Shown here: positions 24,984 to 35,324 of the stretch, one piece after another
Layout of the letters: each line of letters begins with the position of its first letter
Numbering within the stretch: position 1 is the stretch's first letter
DNA from: Sphagnum compactum
Taxonomy: Eukaryota; Bryophyta; Sphagnopsida; Sphagnales
Assembly: GCA_965153455.1 (NCBI GenBank)
Contig: OZ234495.1
Span: 7,684,875-7,748,874 of the forward strand
Reading direction: 5' to 3'
Length of the DNA: 64,000 nt
Made by a program: the position numbers and the translations under genes
The notes under the pieces: model-generated
What the model was told of the DNA's origin: nothing
The model's database searches: none
The model's input: the letters and a program-made list of their open reading frames with translations, nothing else

Positions 24984-25242
24984 GGCAGGCCATAATCTTT
25001 TGCTGTTTTCAACAGCCACCCACATATCACTTGCATCTGAGACATAGGAAAACAGACATGGTTTGGTAAACATGGCAGGCCACAATATTTTGCTGTTATC
25101 AACAGCTACCCACATATTGCTCACAATCCAAGACATAGGAAAACAGACATGGTTGGTAAACATGGCAGGTCACAATCTTTTGCTGTCATCAGCAGCTACC
25201 CACATATGGCTTGCATCTGAGACATAGGAAAACAGACAAGAA
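24984..25242. repeat. 90-bp tandem repeat, three copies
   Basis: Units start near 24984, 25074 and 25164 ('ggcaggycayaat'), with an exact 90-bp period. Each contains 'ttttgctgt', 'cagcyacccacatat', 'gacataggaaaacagaca'. 90 is a multiple of three, but the frames carry stops. The array lies between the GME fragment and the FKBP gene. Confidence 0.88.
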
Positions 25243-25805
25243 TTGGCGAACATATAGCCATTCCTTTTTGTTGATTTACTCAAACACATGCAGATTCTTT
25301 TGGAGCATCACAATTAGACTTTCTTGTGCTTAAGACTTGCAAAAATCTAGGTAGCCATCAAGATGATAATCCTTCTGTTCTCTGTGCTTGATGTGCCTAA
25401 TCTTCTAAAAAACACTGCCAAGAAGACCTGTCTAGCAGACAGACATATCACGACATTACTGCTGTGTTTACCTGTGAGCTCTTTTTGTCTCCTTTGTCTC
25501 CATTCTTTCTCTTCTCAACCTTCTTATTGTGCGGCAGTTTTCACTGCAAATTGTAGGATTGCTCCACATCTCTGTCAGTAGACCTACCTGTTTTTGCTTC
25601 AGACAGTGGGATGTGTGATCTGCAACAAAGAAGCGGAAGAACGGATGATCTCTGGCCTGACTTGTGGTCTCAAGATTGCACTTTTTGGTGGAGATCTGGA
25701 TACGCAAAAACGAGAAGAACGTACGTCAGTACGAACTCCAAATCAGAGTCTGGAGAATTCAGAGGACGGGGGGAGAAGCTTGGCTTCGTCATCATCATCA
25801 TCACC

Positions 25806-27709
25806 ATGGCCGTTGTGTACTGCAGCAGCAGCGCTGTTTGGTCTCCAGCATGCCGTCTCAGTACTCCGAGCTTGCTATTTGTCTCTCTGTGCATGAAGGA
25901 AGCGTTTTGTTGTCCAGCCGCAAACCAAAGCAGGAACCGAAGAGCGCTATCTGTCAGGTGAGTCTCTCGTACCCTTGCAGAAAACCGTGAGCATGATGAT
26001 GAGGAGGAGGAGGAGGATGGTGTCTTTGCGGCCGCCAGGCCAGTGTCGTCGTCGACCTCTCTCTGCTCATGCATTTTTCATATGTTGTGTTTCTGACAGG
26101 GGATGTCAAACAGTAGTGCAGACCTATAGGACGGCAGCAACAGAAGAGAAGCAAGAGGTTTCCTGTGGAATGCAACAACAGCAAGAGGCTTTCCGTGGCG
26201 GGGTGACGATCCTCACCAGGCGCAGTTTAGTCTCACTGATGGGGGCGGCTATGGCACTTACTGCAGCTGCATCTTCCGTAATAGCTGCATCCATTCCGCT
26301 GATGGTGGAACCAGATCTTCCAAGGTGAAAAACCGCCTCTTTCAAATCCTCACCAGCACAGCAGGTCTCTCTTCCCTCCAGCAAAATCCTACTTCTCTCC
26401 TGTTGATCTGCTTTGTGATCTTATAACTGCATTCTTATTATTGTATGCAGATTTCGGTTGACTCCAAGTGGAGTGAAAATTCAAGGTACTACAGAATCAA
26501 TAAAGAAGTACATACTTGGGGGAATATACATAATCTTTTTATGTTTGCAGTGATGTCTTCTGCAATGTGGCTGGCCTGTGGATGTTAGTTTGAGAGAGTT
26601 TTGGTTTTTTCTCAGAAGTCGTTGAAGGCTCTGGGCTTGAGGCAAACAATGGAGACCTTGTTGAATTCAATTATGTCTGTCGGCGTTCCAATGGTTACTT
26701 TGTTTACAGGTACAAGTTTCTTGGAATTACTCTGCCATATCCCTCTACAATAATATCTCTGAAACAGTGTGATAGTAATTGTGGAAGTTCATGGTGGCTG
26801 ATGAGGACACATGTTGCTTGGGATGTACTTCAGCACTGTGGATCAATTTGGTGGTGAAAGCCAGCCTGTTGTACTTCCGCTTGGTGAAGGCAAGGTAAAC
26901 AAACCCTAAACCCTAAACCCTGTACCTTCCTCATCTTCTGTCCTTTCAGGCAGGAAAACAGTTCTGAAGCATGTTGTGTGGGTGAGATTTCTCTGTTGCA
27001 AAGTACCGACAACTGAAGTTGAGCAGAATCACAGTTTGGATTAAGCTTCTATTGCCTGGTTATTGTTGAATACGGAGATAGCAAATTTGACCACCGTTTA
27101 ATGTCTGTAACCTGTCTCTGGCTTGGACAGATCATAACTGGGCTTGAGGAGGTCATCGTGGGTATGAAACCTGGAGGTTTGTCAATTGCAACACAATCAA
27201 AAGTTTGTGTGTATGGTGAGAGTGTAGCTGCAGTTGTCACCAATTAGGTTCAGCAAATTCAGTCCCTGGTCCTCTGCATGCATGCATGACTTGACCAAGT
27301 TTGTACTAGACTCTGTTTGACATGAGCAGTGACAAAGGGTGTATTTCTGCTTGTCTTTCTGGGAAGTAGGAAAGAGAAGAGCTCTAGTTCCACCAGCTGT
27401 GGGCTATGTTGATATGTCGCTTGGGCCCCAACCTCAGGAGGTATGTACATTTGCTGATGCTACAATTTATCTGGGTTTAACTTGTTGATTGACTAAAAGG
27501 AACAAGGCCTTGCAGCAGTCCGATTTTAGCATTGCATCTTTTGAAACAATTCTTAATTCTTCCGACTTTTACAAAGTGTGGATGCTACTGTGCAGTTTGG
27601 ACCAAGGAGAAGCCTCATATCACATGCCAATGAGCCTCTCGTGTTTGAAGTCCAATTACTGAAGATCAAATCTTGCAGTGCTGGGAATTCTTCAAAACAG
27701 CTATGCTAG
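25806..27709 (+). CDS. FKBP16-1: FKBP-type peptidyl-prolyl isomerase, thylakoid lumen (FKBP16-1-like)
   Basis: The eight exons are 25806-25957, 26100-26324, 26451-26485, 26616-26709, 26834-26894, 27131-27176, 27370-27440 and 27596-27709. All introns are GT-AG and in phase, giving 265 aa. The ATG context is strong (ACCATGG). Residues 1 to about 80 look like a chloroplast transit peptide. A twin-arginine motif (TRRSLVSL, R91-R92) and a hydrophobic stretch to about residue 112, ending in an Ala-rich cleavage site, form a Tat-type lumen signal. The FKBP fold spans about 131-251: SGVKIQEVVEGSG, GDLVEFNYVCRRSNGYFV, GLEEVIVGMKPGGKRRALVPP, GPRRSLISHANEPLVFEVQL. This pattern resembles plant FKBP16-1. 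The tryptophan of canonical FKBP active sites is replaced (ITGLEEV), so isomerase activity may be weak and the protein may act more as a chaperone or assembly factor. Paralogue assignment within FKBP16 is from memory of the pattern. Confidence 0.92.
26901..26921. repeat. Interstitial telomere-type repeat in FKBP intron 5
   Basis: About three AAACCCT units, the Arabidopsis-type plant telomere repeat, lie a few bases inside the donor end of FKBP intron 5. It could be a telo-box cluster, a scar of double-strand break repair, or chance. It is too short to be a telomere. Confidence 0.8.
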
Positions 27710-28185
27710 TTTGCTCAAAGCAACTTCAATTGTCACTCTGCTCTTCTTATGGCAAGTAGGCAAACTGTTGACATCTTCAAACTGTCAGAGGCATTTTCTG
27801 GATGTTACTAAGTGCAGACCTTGGATGTGCACAGTGCAGTGTCAAAGTAAAGAGTATAATCAGGTAGAGACACATGCAACCTTTATTGGATATCTGGAAC
27901 TTGGAATCACAACATTCAAAGAGAATAAGGATTTTGGGTATTGGGAATTTTTATGGAAAACAGCTTGAACAGCTTCGCCATGAATATGCAACTCATTCAA
28001 AGTGCTGAAGGTTTAGAATGTGATCAAATCATGTGTTTCTACTGAAGGGTCCTATCTTTGTCCACACAAAATTTGGCACATTCTTGTGCGCTTAACATGT
28101 TCTTTTTGACTAATTTCAAATTATATTGCATATCAACAACCATTTCATTAACACTTTCCATTTTAGAAATGGGTGTTGAAACAAA
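27710..28185. other. FKBP 3' UTR and flank
   Basis: The stretch after the FKBP stop holds no recognisable coding sequence. Composition shifts to AT-rich near 28.1 kb, where the retrotransposon relic begins. This marks the downstream edge of the gene island. Confidence 0.5.
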
Positions 28186-28189
28186 AAGA

Positions 28190-28600
28190 AGACGTTAGAC
28201 AATCCTATCCATACAAGGCATGAAATGGGTTCATACCAATGAAGGAATGTCAATCTACCTTATTAGCAAATTTTACCAAATTCAAGGAGTTTTCCCATGT
28301 TCCCTATTTATTTCCCACATACATTCTTAACATGCCTACCAATATTCTATTTGTCCTTTCAATTTGGGCATCAATTTTTGGGTGGTAAGCATTATTCAAG
28401 TTTAGATTAGTGCCAAGTATTCTGACCAATGAACTCCAAAATCAACTCACAAACCTCCAATCTCTATTACAAATGATTTCCTTCAGGAGGCCATGTAATC
28501 TAAAGATTTCTTGAAAGAATATTTTGGCCACTTCCAGGGTTAAGATGGTAGATCTAGTGGCTACAAAATGGGCTTATTTTGTGAATAGTAGACAATCCTT
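28190..28600 (-). pseudogene. Ty3/gypsy retrotransposon integrase relic
   Basis: Read on the minus strand, one frame with about five stops gives the integrase core of a Ty3/gypsy element. It reads AHFVATRSTILTLEVAKIFF, QEIFRLHGLLKEIICNRDWR, FWSSLVRILGTNL, NAYHPKIDAQIERTNRIL, MLRMYVGNK, GMNPFHALYG. The RD before the SSF-like stretch and the E in IERTNR are the second and third acidic catalytic positions. The usual HPQTDGQTER is altered to HPKIDAQIER. The frame is largely intact apart from point stops, so decay is by substitution rather than large rearrangement. I saw no flanking LTRs. Upstream sequence on this strand (28600-28900) may be further eroded pol. Confidence 0.85.
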
Positions 28601-30459
28601 TATTCTACATTGGAACCATGTCAAACCCGTATTTTTTTCAAAAGCCACTATGGAACTTTCACAACCCTTCTCTAGGACCCTCTCGTAGCCCCTATTTGCC
28701 TTCTTTTAAGACATTATGATGAAATGTAGTCTACCCATGGTCTCCTACTAGACTTTTTTTTATGATTGGCTAGATTCACACTATTTCTTCCTTTCTTAAC
28801 TATTGTGGAAAGCCTAAAGACCCTTCTTGCTTCTATAGACATATTTAAAAAGTTGGCCAACTACACCTCTCAAACAAAAGAGACAAATTATCCCTTTAAT
28901 AAATACATTGGCATTTTTTCTTTTCTCTTATACTAATTCAACTCACAATACTTTTTCAAATCTTGTAGTTGGAAACCAGTTCAAATTTACTTCCTTTTGG
29001 CTTTTAATGAAACTAGCAAGGCATAAAACATGAAACCAACACACAAAAAGCTTGCCACATGTACTTATTACGACATTTACAACCTAAAGAACTTGCACTC
29101 ATGTAAATACAAGGCTCACCAGCCAACCAAGGATTTGAGGGAGAAGTTTGGCTTCCTATCTCTTTATTCCTCATTTGGTGATCCGGAACAAAGAAGATGA
29201 TAAAGGATCCTCTCTCACCACTCTAGCCTCCTTTCTTCTATCATGTTCTCCTCTAGCCCTCCCCCATGCATCACTTTCTACTATTTTTTATCTAACTAGT
29301 TATGATTTCTCTTGAGCCGACACCTCCAAGCTCCTTCACTTGCCACCTCTTCTTAGAGTTTTTGCTTACACACATGTTACAACCTTCAACCAATTGCAAC
29401 CTCACCATGATTGCCAATAATAAGTACCCTCAGTTTATAATGGGGGTATTAGCCCAGGCCAATAATGGTGATGAACAGTTTTGAAAATAGAAATTTCATG
29501 CAGCCAATGGGAAGGCTCAGCATGCACTTAAAGTGCCTTGATTGTTTTTTCTTTTAAGATTTGGGTTGGGGGGGGGAGGATTTTTTTTCATTTTCCCTTT
29601 GTTCCCAACATGTTCCCTTCAATGGCACCCAATTATTTTTATTCAAAAACACCCCTACCTAGTGGTTATGACCAAAAATCAATAACCGATCAACATTGGA
29701 ATGGACTTTGTTTCAAAGATATTTGTGAAAAGCTCTCAATGATGATTTCAAACAAAATTTTGACACATGATTGGTACTAGCCATAACAAGGCCCTTGACA
29801 GTCCATGAATCCTTGAGATTGAGCTACATCACATTTTACCCCCATCAATTTGGCAAAGGAATGTATAAGATGATGAAAGAACTTTAAGATAACATACCCG
29901 AAACCATTTCAATTGAAGGGTCAACAAGTGAAGTGATAAGAAATTGCTACTTGTTAGGATTTGGGCAACTTCACCCAAAAGCTATTCAAACTAATTTTGT
30001 TGTGTGAAATAGTGGTGGAGCTAACTCCTTTCTCCTCCTTGAGACTTTGAAGGGGACAAGAGGGGGGGGGGGGAGATGAAGGATAGTTTTGAGGAAAGGC
30101 AAGGGGAGTTCTTTGAAGGTAGTTCAAAGCATGTAGGGGGCATAGATAGCCATAAAAGAAAAAAGATTTTTTTAATGGGAGGCTAGGTTTTGAAAGTTGC
30201 CTTTCTCTTAGGTTTTTTTTTGTTTGAGGGAGACAAAGAGGATCTTTACATGAGGCTAGGGTTTGAGATTTGTATTCTTTCAACCATTTGTTGGAGGAAT
30301 ACATAAAATATCCAAGGTTCTCTTAATGATAGGGTTTGAAAGAGAAGCTGGTGGTAGAGCTCTTTGAATCAAAGGGTAGTGTGGATAGGGACCATAAGAG
30401 GTAGGAATCTTGAGGAAGGGGTAGAGGAGAAACAAGGCAGTTTTGTAGTTTTGGTTTTT

Positions 30460-30596
30460 TGGCCTTGCCTACCAAGGCAAGGACATTGTGTTTAGATTCA
30501 TAATAGAGTATGGTAGCTTAAGGGACTAGATAGTAGGTCTATTTTTATATGAGGATTGTTGAAAGATAATATTTTGGCTTTGTGTTCAAAAGACCC
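30460..30596 (+). mobile_element. 330-bp dispersed repeat, copy b (5' fragment)
   Basis: It carries the palindromic left end (GGCCTTGCCTACCAAGGCAAGG), then 'cattgtgtttagatt', 'aggtctatttttatatgagga' and 'gatattttggct'-type sequence, and then stops matching the family. Only about 40 percent of the unit remains. Confidence 0.8.
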
Positions 30597-30914
30597 CTTT
30601 TTTTTCAACTCTAACCATATCTACCTCATATCAAGACATCACATTCACAATCCCCAAACCCTCATCACTCTGAAAGAGGAAAAAAGCCAAGCAATTTGCG
30701 ACCGTAGAGAATTTAGATCCCACAAAATGCTTGAACAATTGAAGAAAATGACTCTCTTTCATTTAGCCAATAGAGTTATCCATGAAGTCCTGTGATTAGG
30801 GGGCGAGAACGGTCAGTTTCAGCGTACTAGGGCATCAAACGAGTAACTGGAAATGAAAATTTATGAAACGAAATAACTGGGACTCATATTAGTTTTTCCA
30901 GCAATTTTGGTGGT

Positions 30915-31135
30915 AAACTGGAGTTTCATCTTGTCTTTCCTTTTTCCTGAGCGCCTCCACTGCTCCTACCTGTACAACTACTATAACTACTCTCGAGCCT
31001 TGTGCATGAAATGCTGAGTTTTACCATTTCATACTGAGATTTAATAAAATTTCCTTACTTTCTGGATACTACGGAAAGAGGGGATGGGGGATGGAAGCAG
31101 GCCCAAAGGCAGGGTGAAGGACGGGTGACTTTCCA
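30915..31135 (-). repeat. Dispersed repeat, copy 2 (partner at 955-1190)
   Basis: The reverse complement of this stretch aligns with 955-1190, with small gaps and an inserted block near 'aactcagcatttcatg'. The two copies lie 30 kb apart in opposite orientation. Copy 2 sits just outside the left end of transposon A. Confidence 0.75.
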
Positions 31136-31399
31136 GATAACTCTAATGTCAAACAAAATCCAGTTTGCAAATGGGGCTGGGGGTTGTTGGTGCCATTTAT
31201 CTGCAGACACCTCTGGAAGGGCCAGAGTGAAGCAGCACCCACCAGTGCACCAACGTGGATGGATGGATGGTGCACTGATGGGATTGTCTTTTCTATTCCT
31301 GTGCCATCCCAAGTTGACTTTTTTTGTTTGCCCTTTCTCGGCCCTGATCAGCCCAGATATCAGTTTTTTTTTGCAACTTTATTTTCTCCTGCCCCCTTC

Positions 31400-31690
31400 C
31401 CAGTTTTTTTTTTTGGAATTTTATTTTCTCCCTGCCCCCCACCCGGCTCTTTTTTTTTTTCTTTTCTTTTTGGGGAAACTTTTCCCACCCACCCACCTAC
31501 TACCCTCCGCTGTCCCCCACCAACCTACTCACCTATATATTTAAATTAAAAGTAGACTCTTCCCCATCTACCTACTCACCTATAAATTTAAAATGTGCTA
31601 CTCTCATCGCCACCCACCTACCTGCCCTTTCACCGTCCTACCTACCAACACTTTAAGTAGGTACCTTCCAAACCCCACCTACATGGTTAC
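31400..31690. repeat. CCTACC-rich subterminal tract of element A, left
   Basis: T runs alternate with C-rich blocks and then degenerate CCTACC/CCCACC repeats. The reverse complement of about 38630-38860 shows the same order, so this is part of a long eroded inverted repeat rather than ordinary simple sequence. Confidence 0.65.
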
Positions 31691-31989
31691 ACCTACCTAC
31701 ATGGTTGTCGCTGCAATAGACCCCCAACGATCAACAACGATGAGGAAAGAATAAAATGAAGGTATTGCATGGAGCTTGCTCTTGTTCATTCAAACAAATA
31801 AATGAGGGGACGATTAAAGTATTTAACACCCCCTATAAAAGGATATTGCAAGTTCTGCTCAAAAAGTGTTTTCCATGGGGGTATTGCAAACCAAGTGGAT
31901 AATCAAAGAGCTCCAGTTCAATTTAGGAGCATATAATGCATGTTGTATTCAAGTTCATAAAGCGAAATATTCAATGAATGTGCAATACC

Positions 31990-33270
31990 CCATTCTAGGT
32001 ATCCCTGAAATAGTTTGGGCTCCATATCATATCTTTCAACAATTCGAGGGGTATTTCATAGCCTTAAAAAAACCTAGAAGGAATGAAATACATTCATTGG
32101 GCTAAACTATAATACCTTCATTGGGTTACACTACAATACCTTCATTGGGCCACACTGCATACCCCTCTCAATGTATACCATAAATACATTGGGCTCCATA
32201 ACATATCTTTTGACACGTGAAGGGGTAATGCATAGCCCTACCAAAATATTTTTGGTCTAAGATATCAGAGGGGTATTGTTCATGCCCAAAAATATTCAAT
32301 ACACCTACAATACCCTTCTCGAGGTCCCAGAAATACATTGGGCTCCATAATATATCTTTTGACACGTGGCGGGGTATTACGTAGCCCTACCAAAACCTAC
32401 AAGGAAACCAATACCCTCATTAAGGTATTTTGTAATTAAACACCAAAGGCCTACGTCGTTTTTAAAGGGGTATTGCTCATGCCCAAAACTACTTAATACA
32501 CTTGCAATACCCCTCATCGGGTATCCCATAAATACATTGGGCTCCATAACATATCTTTTGAAACTTGGAGGAGTATTGCATAGCACTACCAAAACCTAGA
32601 AGGAATACGATACCTTCATTGGGCTACACTGTAAACACCATGGGCTGAATTATTTTGGTTTAAGTTATTAGAGGGGTATTGTTCATGCCCAAAAAGACTC
32701 AATGAACATGCATTACCCCTTTCTAGGTATCCCAAAAATACATTGGGTTCCATAACATATCTTTTAACATGTGGAGGGGTATTACGTAGCCCTACCAAAA
32801 CCTACAAGGAAACCAATACCTTCATTAAGGTATTCTGTAATTAAACACCATGGGTTTATATTATTGAAGGGGTATTGTTCATCTTCAAAATTACACAATA
32901 CACTTGCAATACCCTTCATAGGTGGTCCCAGAAATACATTGGGCTCCATGACTTGAAACGTGGAGGGGTATTGCATAGCCCTACCAAAACCTACAAGCAA
33001 AGCAATACCCTGCTTGGGGTATTCAGTAAACACCATGGGTTAAATTATTTTAATATAGACTATCAAAGGGGTATTGTTTATGGCAAGGAATATTCAATGC
33101 ACATAAATTACCCCTTGTAGGGTATCCCATAAATACGTTGGGTTCCAAAACATATCTTTTGAAACTTGCAGGGGTATTGCATAGTCATACAAGGAAACCA
33201 ATATTGTCATTAGGGTATTCAATAATTAAACACCATGGGTCTACACTATTGGAGGGGTATTTCTCATACA
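31990..33270. repeat. About 199-bp tandem array, about seven units, in element A
   Basis: Landmark 'aaatacattgggctccat' (with variants) falls at about 32008, 32182, 32331, 32530, 32736, 32932 and 33131. Spacings are 174, 149, 199, 206, 196 and 199. Each unit also has 'ggggtattgcatagccctaccaaaacc', 'aaacaccatggg' and 'ggggtattgttcatgcc'. On the minus strand several units stay open and give similar peptides (YVMEPNVFLGYP, FGHEQYPSN, LNEGIGFLVGFGRA). Stops separate them. Whether this is decayed coding sequence or chance is unclear. Confidence 0.85.
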
Positions 33271-33339
33271 AGTAGTCATTTAAGACTTGTAGTCATAGAA
33301 TTTTTGGTTACAAAGGACAAAATTTCTTCTAATGTTCTA

Positions 33340-33560
33340 GGTTTTGTTAGGGCTATGCAATACCCCTTTAGGACTCTTTAAATATGTTATGGAGCCCAAA
33401 AGATTTCTAATCTACCCTAATAGGGGTATTGCATTTGCATTGAGTAATTATGGGCACAAGCAATACCCCTCCAATAGCTTGGACCAAAATACCAATCCAT
33501 GGTGTTTACAAAATACCTTCTTGAGGGTATTGCTTTCCTTTTTAGGTTTGAACTTCTAAT
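33340..33560 (-). repeat. Inverted copy of the 199-bp unit
   Basis: This stretch is the reverse complement of the array unit: 'gttagggctatgcaataccc', 'atatgttatggagccca', 'taggggtattgcatttgcat', 'gggcacaagcaatacccc', 'ccatggtgttta'. Its plus-strand frame gives the same peptide type (YVMEPKRFLIYP, YGHKQYPSNSLDQN) that the array gives on the minus strand. It lies about 70 bp past the last direct unit. Confidence 0.85.
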
Positions 33561-34139
33561 TTTTGAGGGTAAAAAAAGATTTTTTGGTTTGAGTGCAATA
33601 CTAGGATCATTGTTTTGATAAATTTATCAAACATACATATAAGAATATGTGAGAATGTATTTTTAACTATTAACACAAGATGGTGCAAAGTGAAAGTAAA
33701 ATGCCTTAAATAAAAAAAACATGGGTGACATGTGTTACAAAAATGTGCAAAAAATGCTCAAGTTCAAAACAACCCCAACTTAAAATGGGGAACATGTGGT
33801 TGCCTCAAAAATTAATTGTTACCCTAAATCTTGAAAACCAAAACAACACCTTAATCAAAAGTGGGATAAACTATGGGATAAACTCATATGTGACACTACC
33901 AGAGGGGGATGGGATCCCATTGACCTTCTTGTACTATGTTGATGCAACCTTTGCATCATGGGCGTGCCATCGCATAAAAACCCTGTGATTAGCTAATGTT
34001 GCGTCCACAACATTAGCCACAAACACCTCCTTGGTGGTGCTTCGAACCCTAACACAAACAACACAATACAATAAATATTGCATATGAATTTTAAAACCTA
34101 GAATTCAAATAAAATTTAGTATGGCATTGATGGAAACTT

Positions 34140-34781
34140 ATTGACCATGAATCATTTTTGAATCATGGTATTGCATAAGGAGGCCAATCTCTTTACGCCG
34201 CACTGTTTTATTTAATGTAGACTTTTAGTCGCACTCCATCCAAGTGCTAGTGGGCGCCTTTGCATATTCGGTTCGAGTCGTTCGAATCACAAATGCAAAG
34301 TCCTCATCATGCTCCAACTTTGCTTGCACATTCAGAAGGATGGCCCCCACACCCCATGTAGTCATGCCAAAAAATTAAAGAATGTGGCTAGAGGCTAACA
34401 TCACAAGTGTGAGTTTAGGCACCTCAAGTATGTTTTACAAATCAACTTGGAGCCTATCCCACTCTAGGAATGCGTGCCTTTAGCCCTAGCAATATCCTTT
34501 TGCTCATTGTGATGAAACCAGGCCAAAGGGTTGCTCAAGACCCGCGCATCCATGGCCTTGTGATCTTGAACCCTTGGGCCTTTTTCCCAAGTAGATGGGT
34601 GTTCATGCTTACCCGGCTCCACAACCACATTGTGGCATGTTCGCAAATGCCATACCAAATTGTACTTGGCCATATAGGATGCATCACACCCATTAACCTT
34701 ACAAACAAATTTGGGCCCATCCTTTGCCCAATGGACACCCTCTATGGCAACCAGGGGAAGAGCAACCACATTTGAAACCAA
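34140..34781 (-). pseudogene. C2H2 zinc-finger gene carried by element A (decayed)
   Basis: Read on the minus strand, the first part contains one C2H2 finger: FVCKVNGCDASYMAKYNLVW then HLRTCHNV (C-x4-C-x12-H-x4-H type). It is followed by PSTWEKGPRVQDHKAMDARV and LSNPLAWFHHNEQKDIARAK. A frameshift near 34465 is needed to continue. The next frame gives EWDRLQVDL, VPKLTLVMLASSHIL, TTWGVGAILLNVQAKLEHDE, DFAFVIRTTRTEYAKAPTS and finally YHDSKMIHG, with several stops. The same order of motifs occurs in element B (42730-43334). I do not recognise a characterised family. The N-terminal finger suggests nucleic acid binding. The gene lies at a similar distance from the right end as the copy in B, once the nested insertion is removed. 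Confidence 0.75.
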
Positions 34782-35324
34782 AAAACAAAAACAAGAATTA
34801 AAATTGTGGATGAAGGTTAGCCCATGTATAATGAAGGTATTGCATAAATAGATAAAAGGTTTTAACCAAAGGATGAGGGTATTACATAGAAAGATAAAGA
34901 TAAAAAAAATAATTTGAAGGTATTACGCAGAAAGATAAAAGATCCTAAACAAAAGACAAGGGTGTTGCTAGAACCCAATGTTCAAAAAGCTAATTCTAAA
35001 TTAAAAAATCACCTACAAAAGCTTCAAGTATTGCTTATAGATTTTCACCCAAAAAAATGCCCCACCCACCCTTTCACATGGAGAATGAAGGTGGGGCAAA
35101 GGTGGGGTTTAAGGAGCAAAATTAATGAAGGTATTGCAACAAAAAAATTGACAAAAAAAAAAAACCCCACCCATCCTCTCAAGTGGGGGTGGGGCAATTG
35201 ATTATAATAAATAACGTTCAATATGTCACCTCCATGATTCTCAACATGAGGTTCAACATCCCCATTTGCATTTTTTTACCTAGGAGCTATAACTTTTTGC
35301 TCTAGTATCTTGTCAATAATTTTT

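Larger units (their letters stand above)
28601..31219. other. Transposon debris, no supported gene
   Basis: No frame here is convincing. Contents seen are possible further pol erosion to about 28.9 kb, poly-G runs near 29567 and 30065, a truncated 330-bp repeat copy at 30460-30596, and the inverted partner of the 955-1190 repeat at 30915-31135. The left end of transposon A follows. Confidence 0.5.

Noticed and set aside
31990-33560. CRISPR-like reading of regular repeats
   Set aside because: Units are near-identical along their full length with no unique spacers, and the genome is eukaryotic.
34255-34300. tRNA-like 'ggttcgagtcgttcgaatc' word
   Set aside because: No acceptor or anticodon stem can be formed around it, and it lies inside the zinc-finger pseudogene.
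34470-34775. Plus-strand frame opposite the element A zinc-finger gene
   Set aside because: It is a shadow of the minus-strand pseudogene, whose C2H2 pattern and match to element B are far more convincing.
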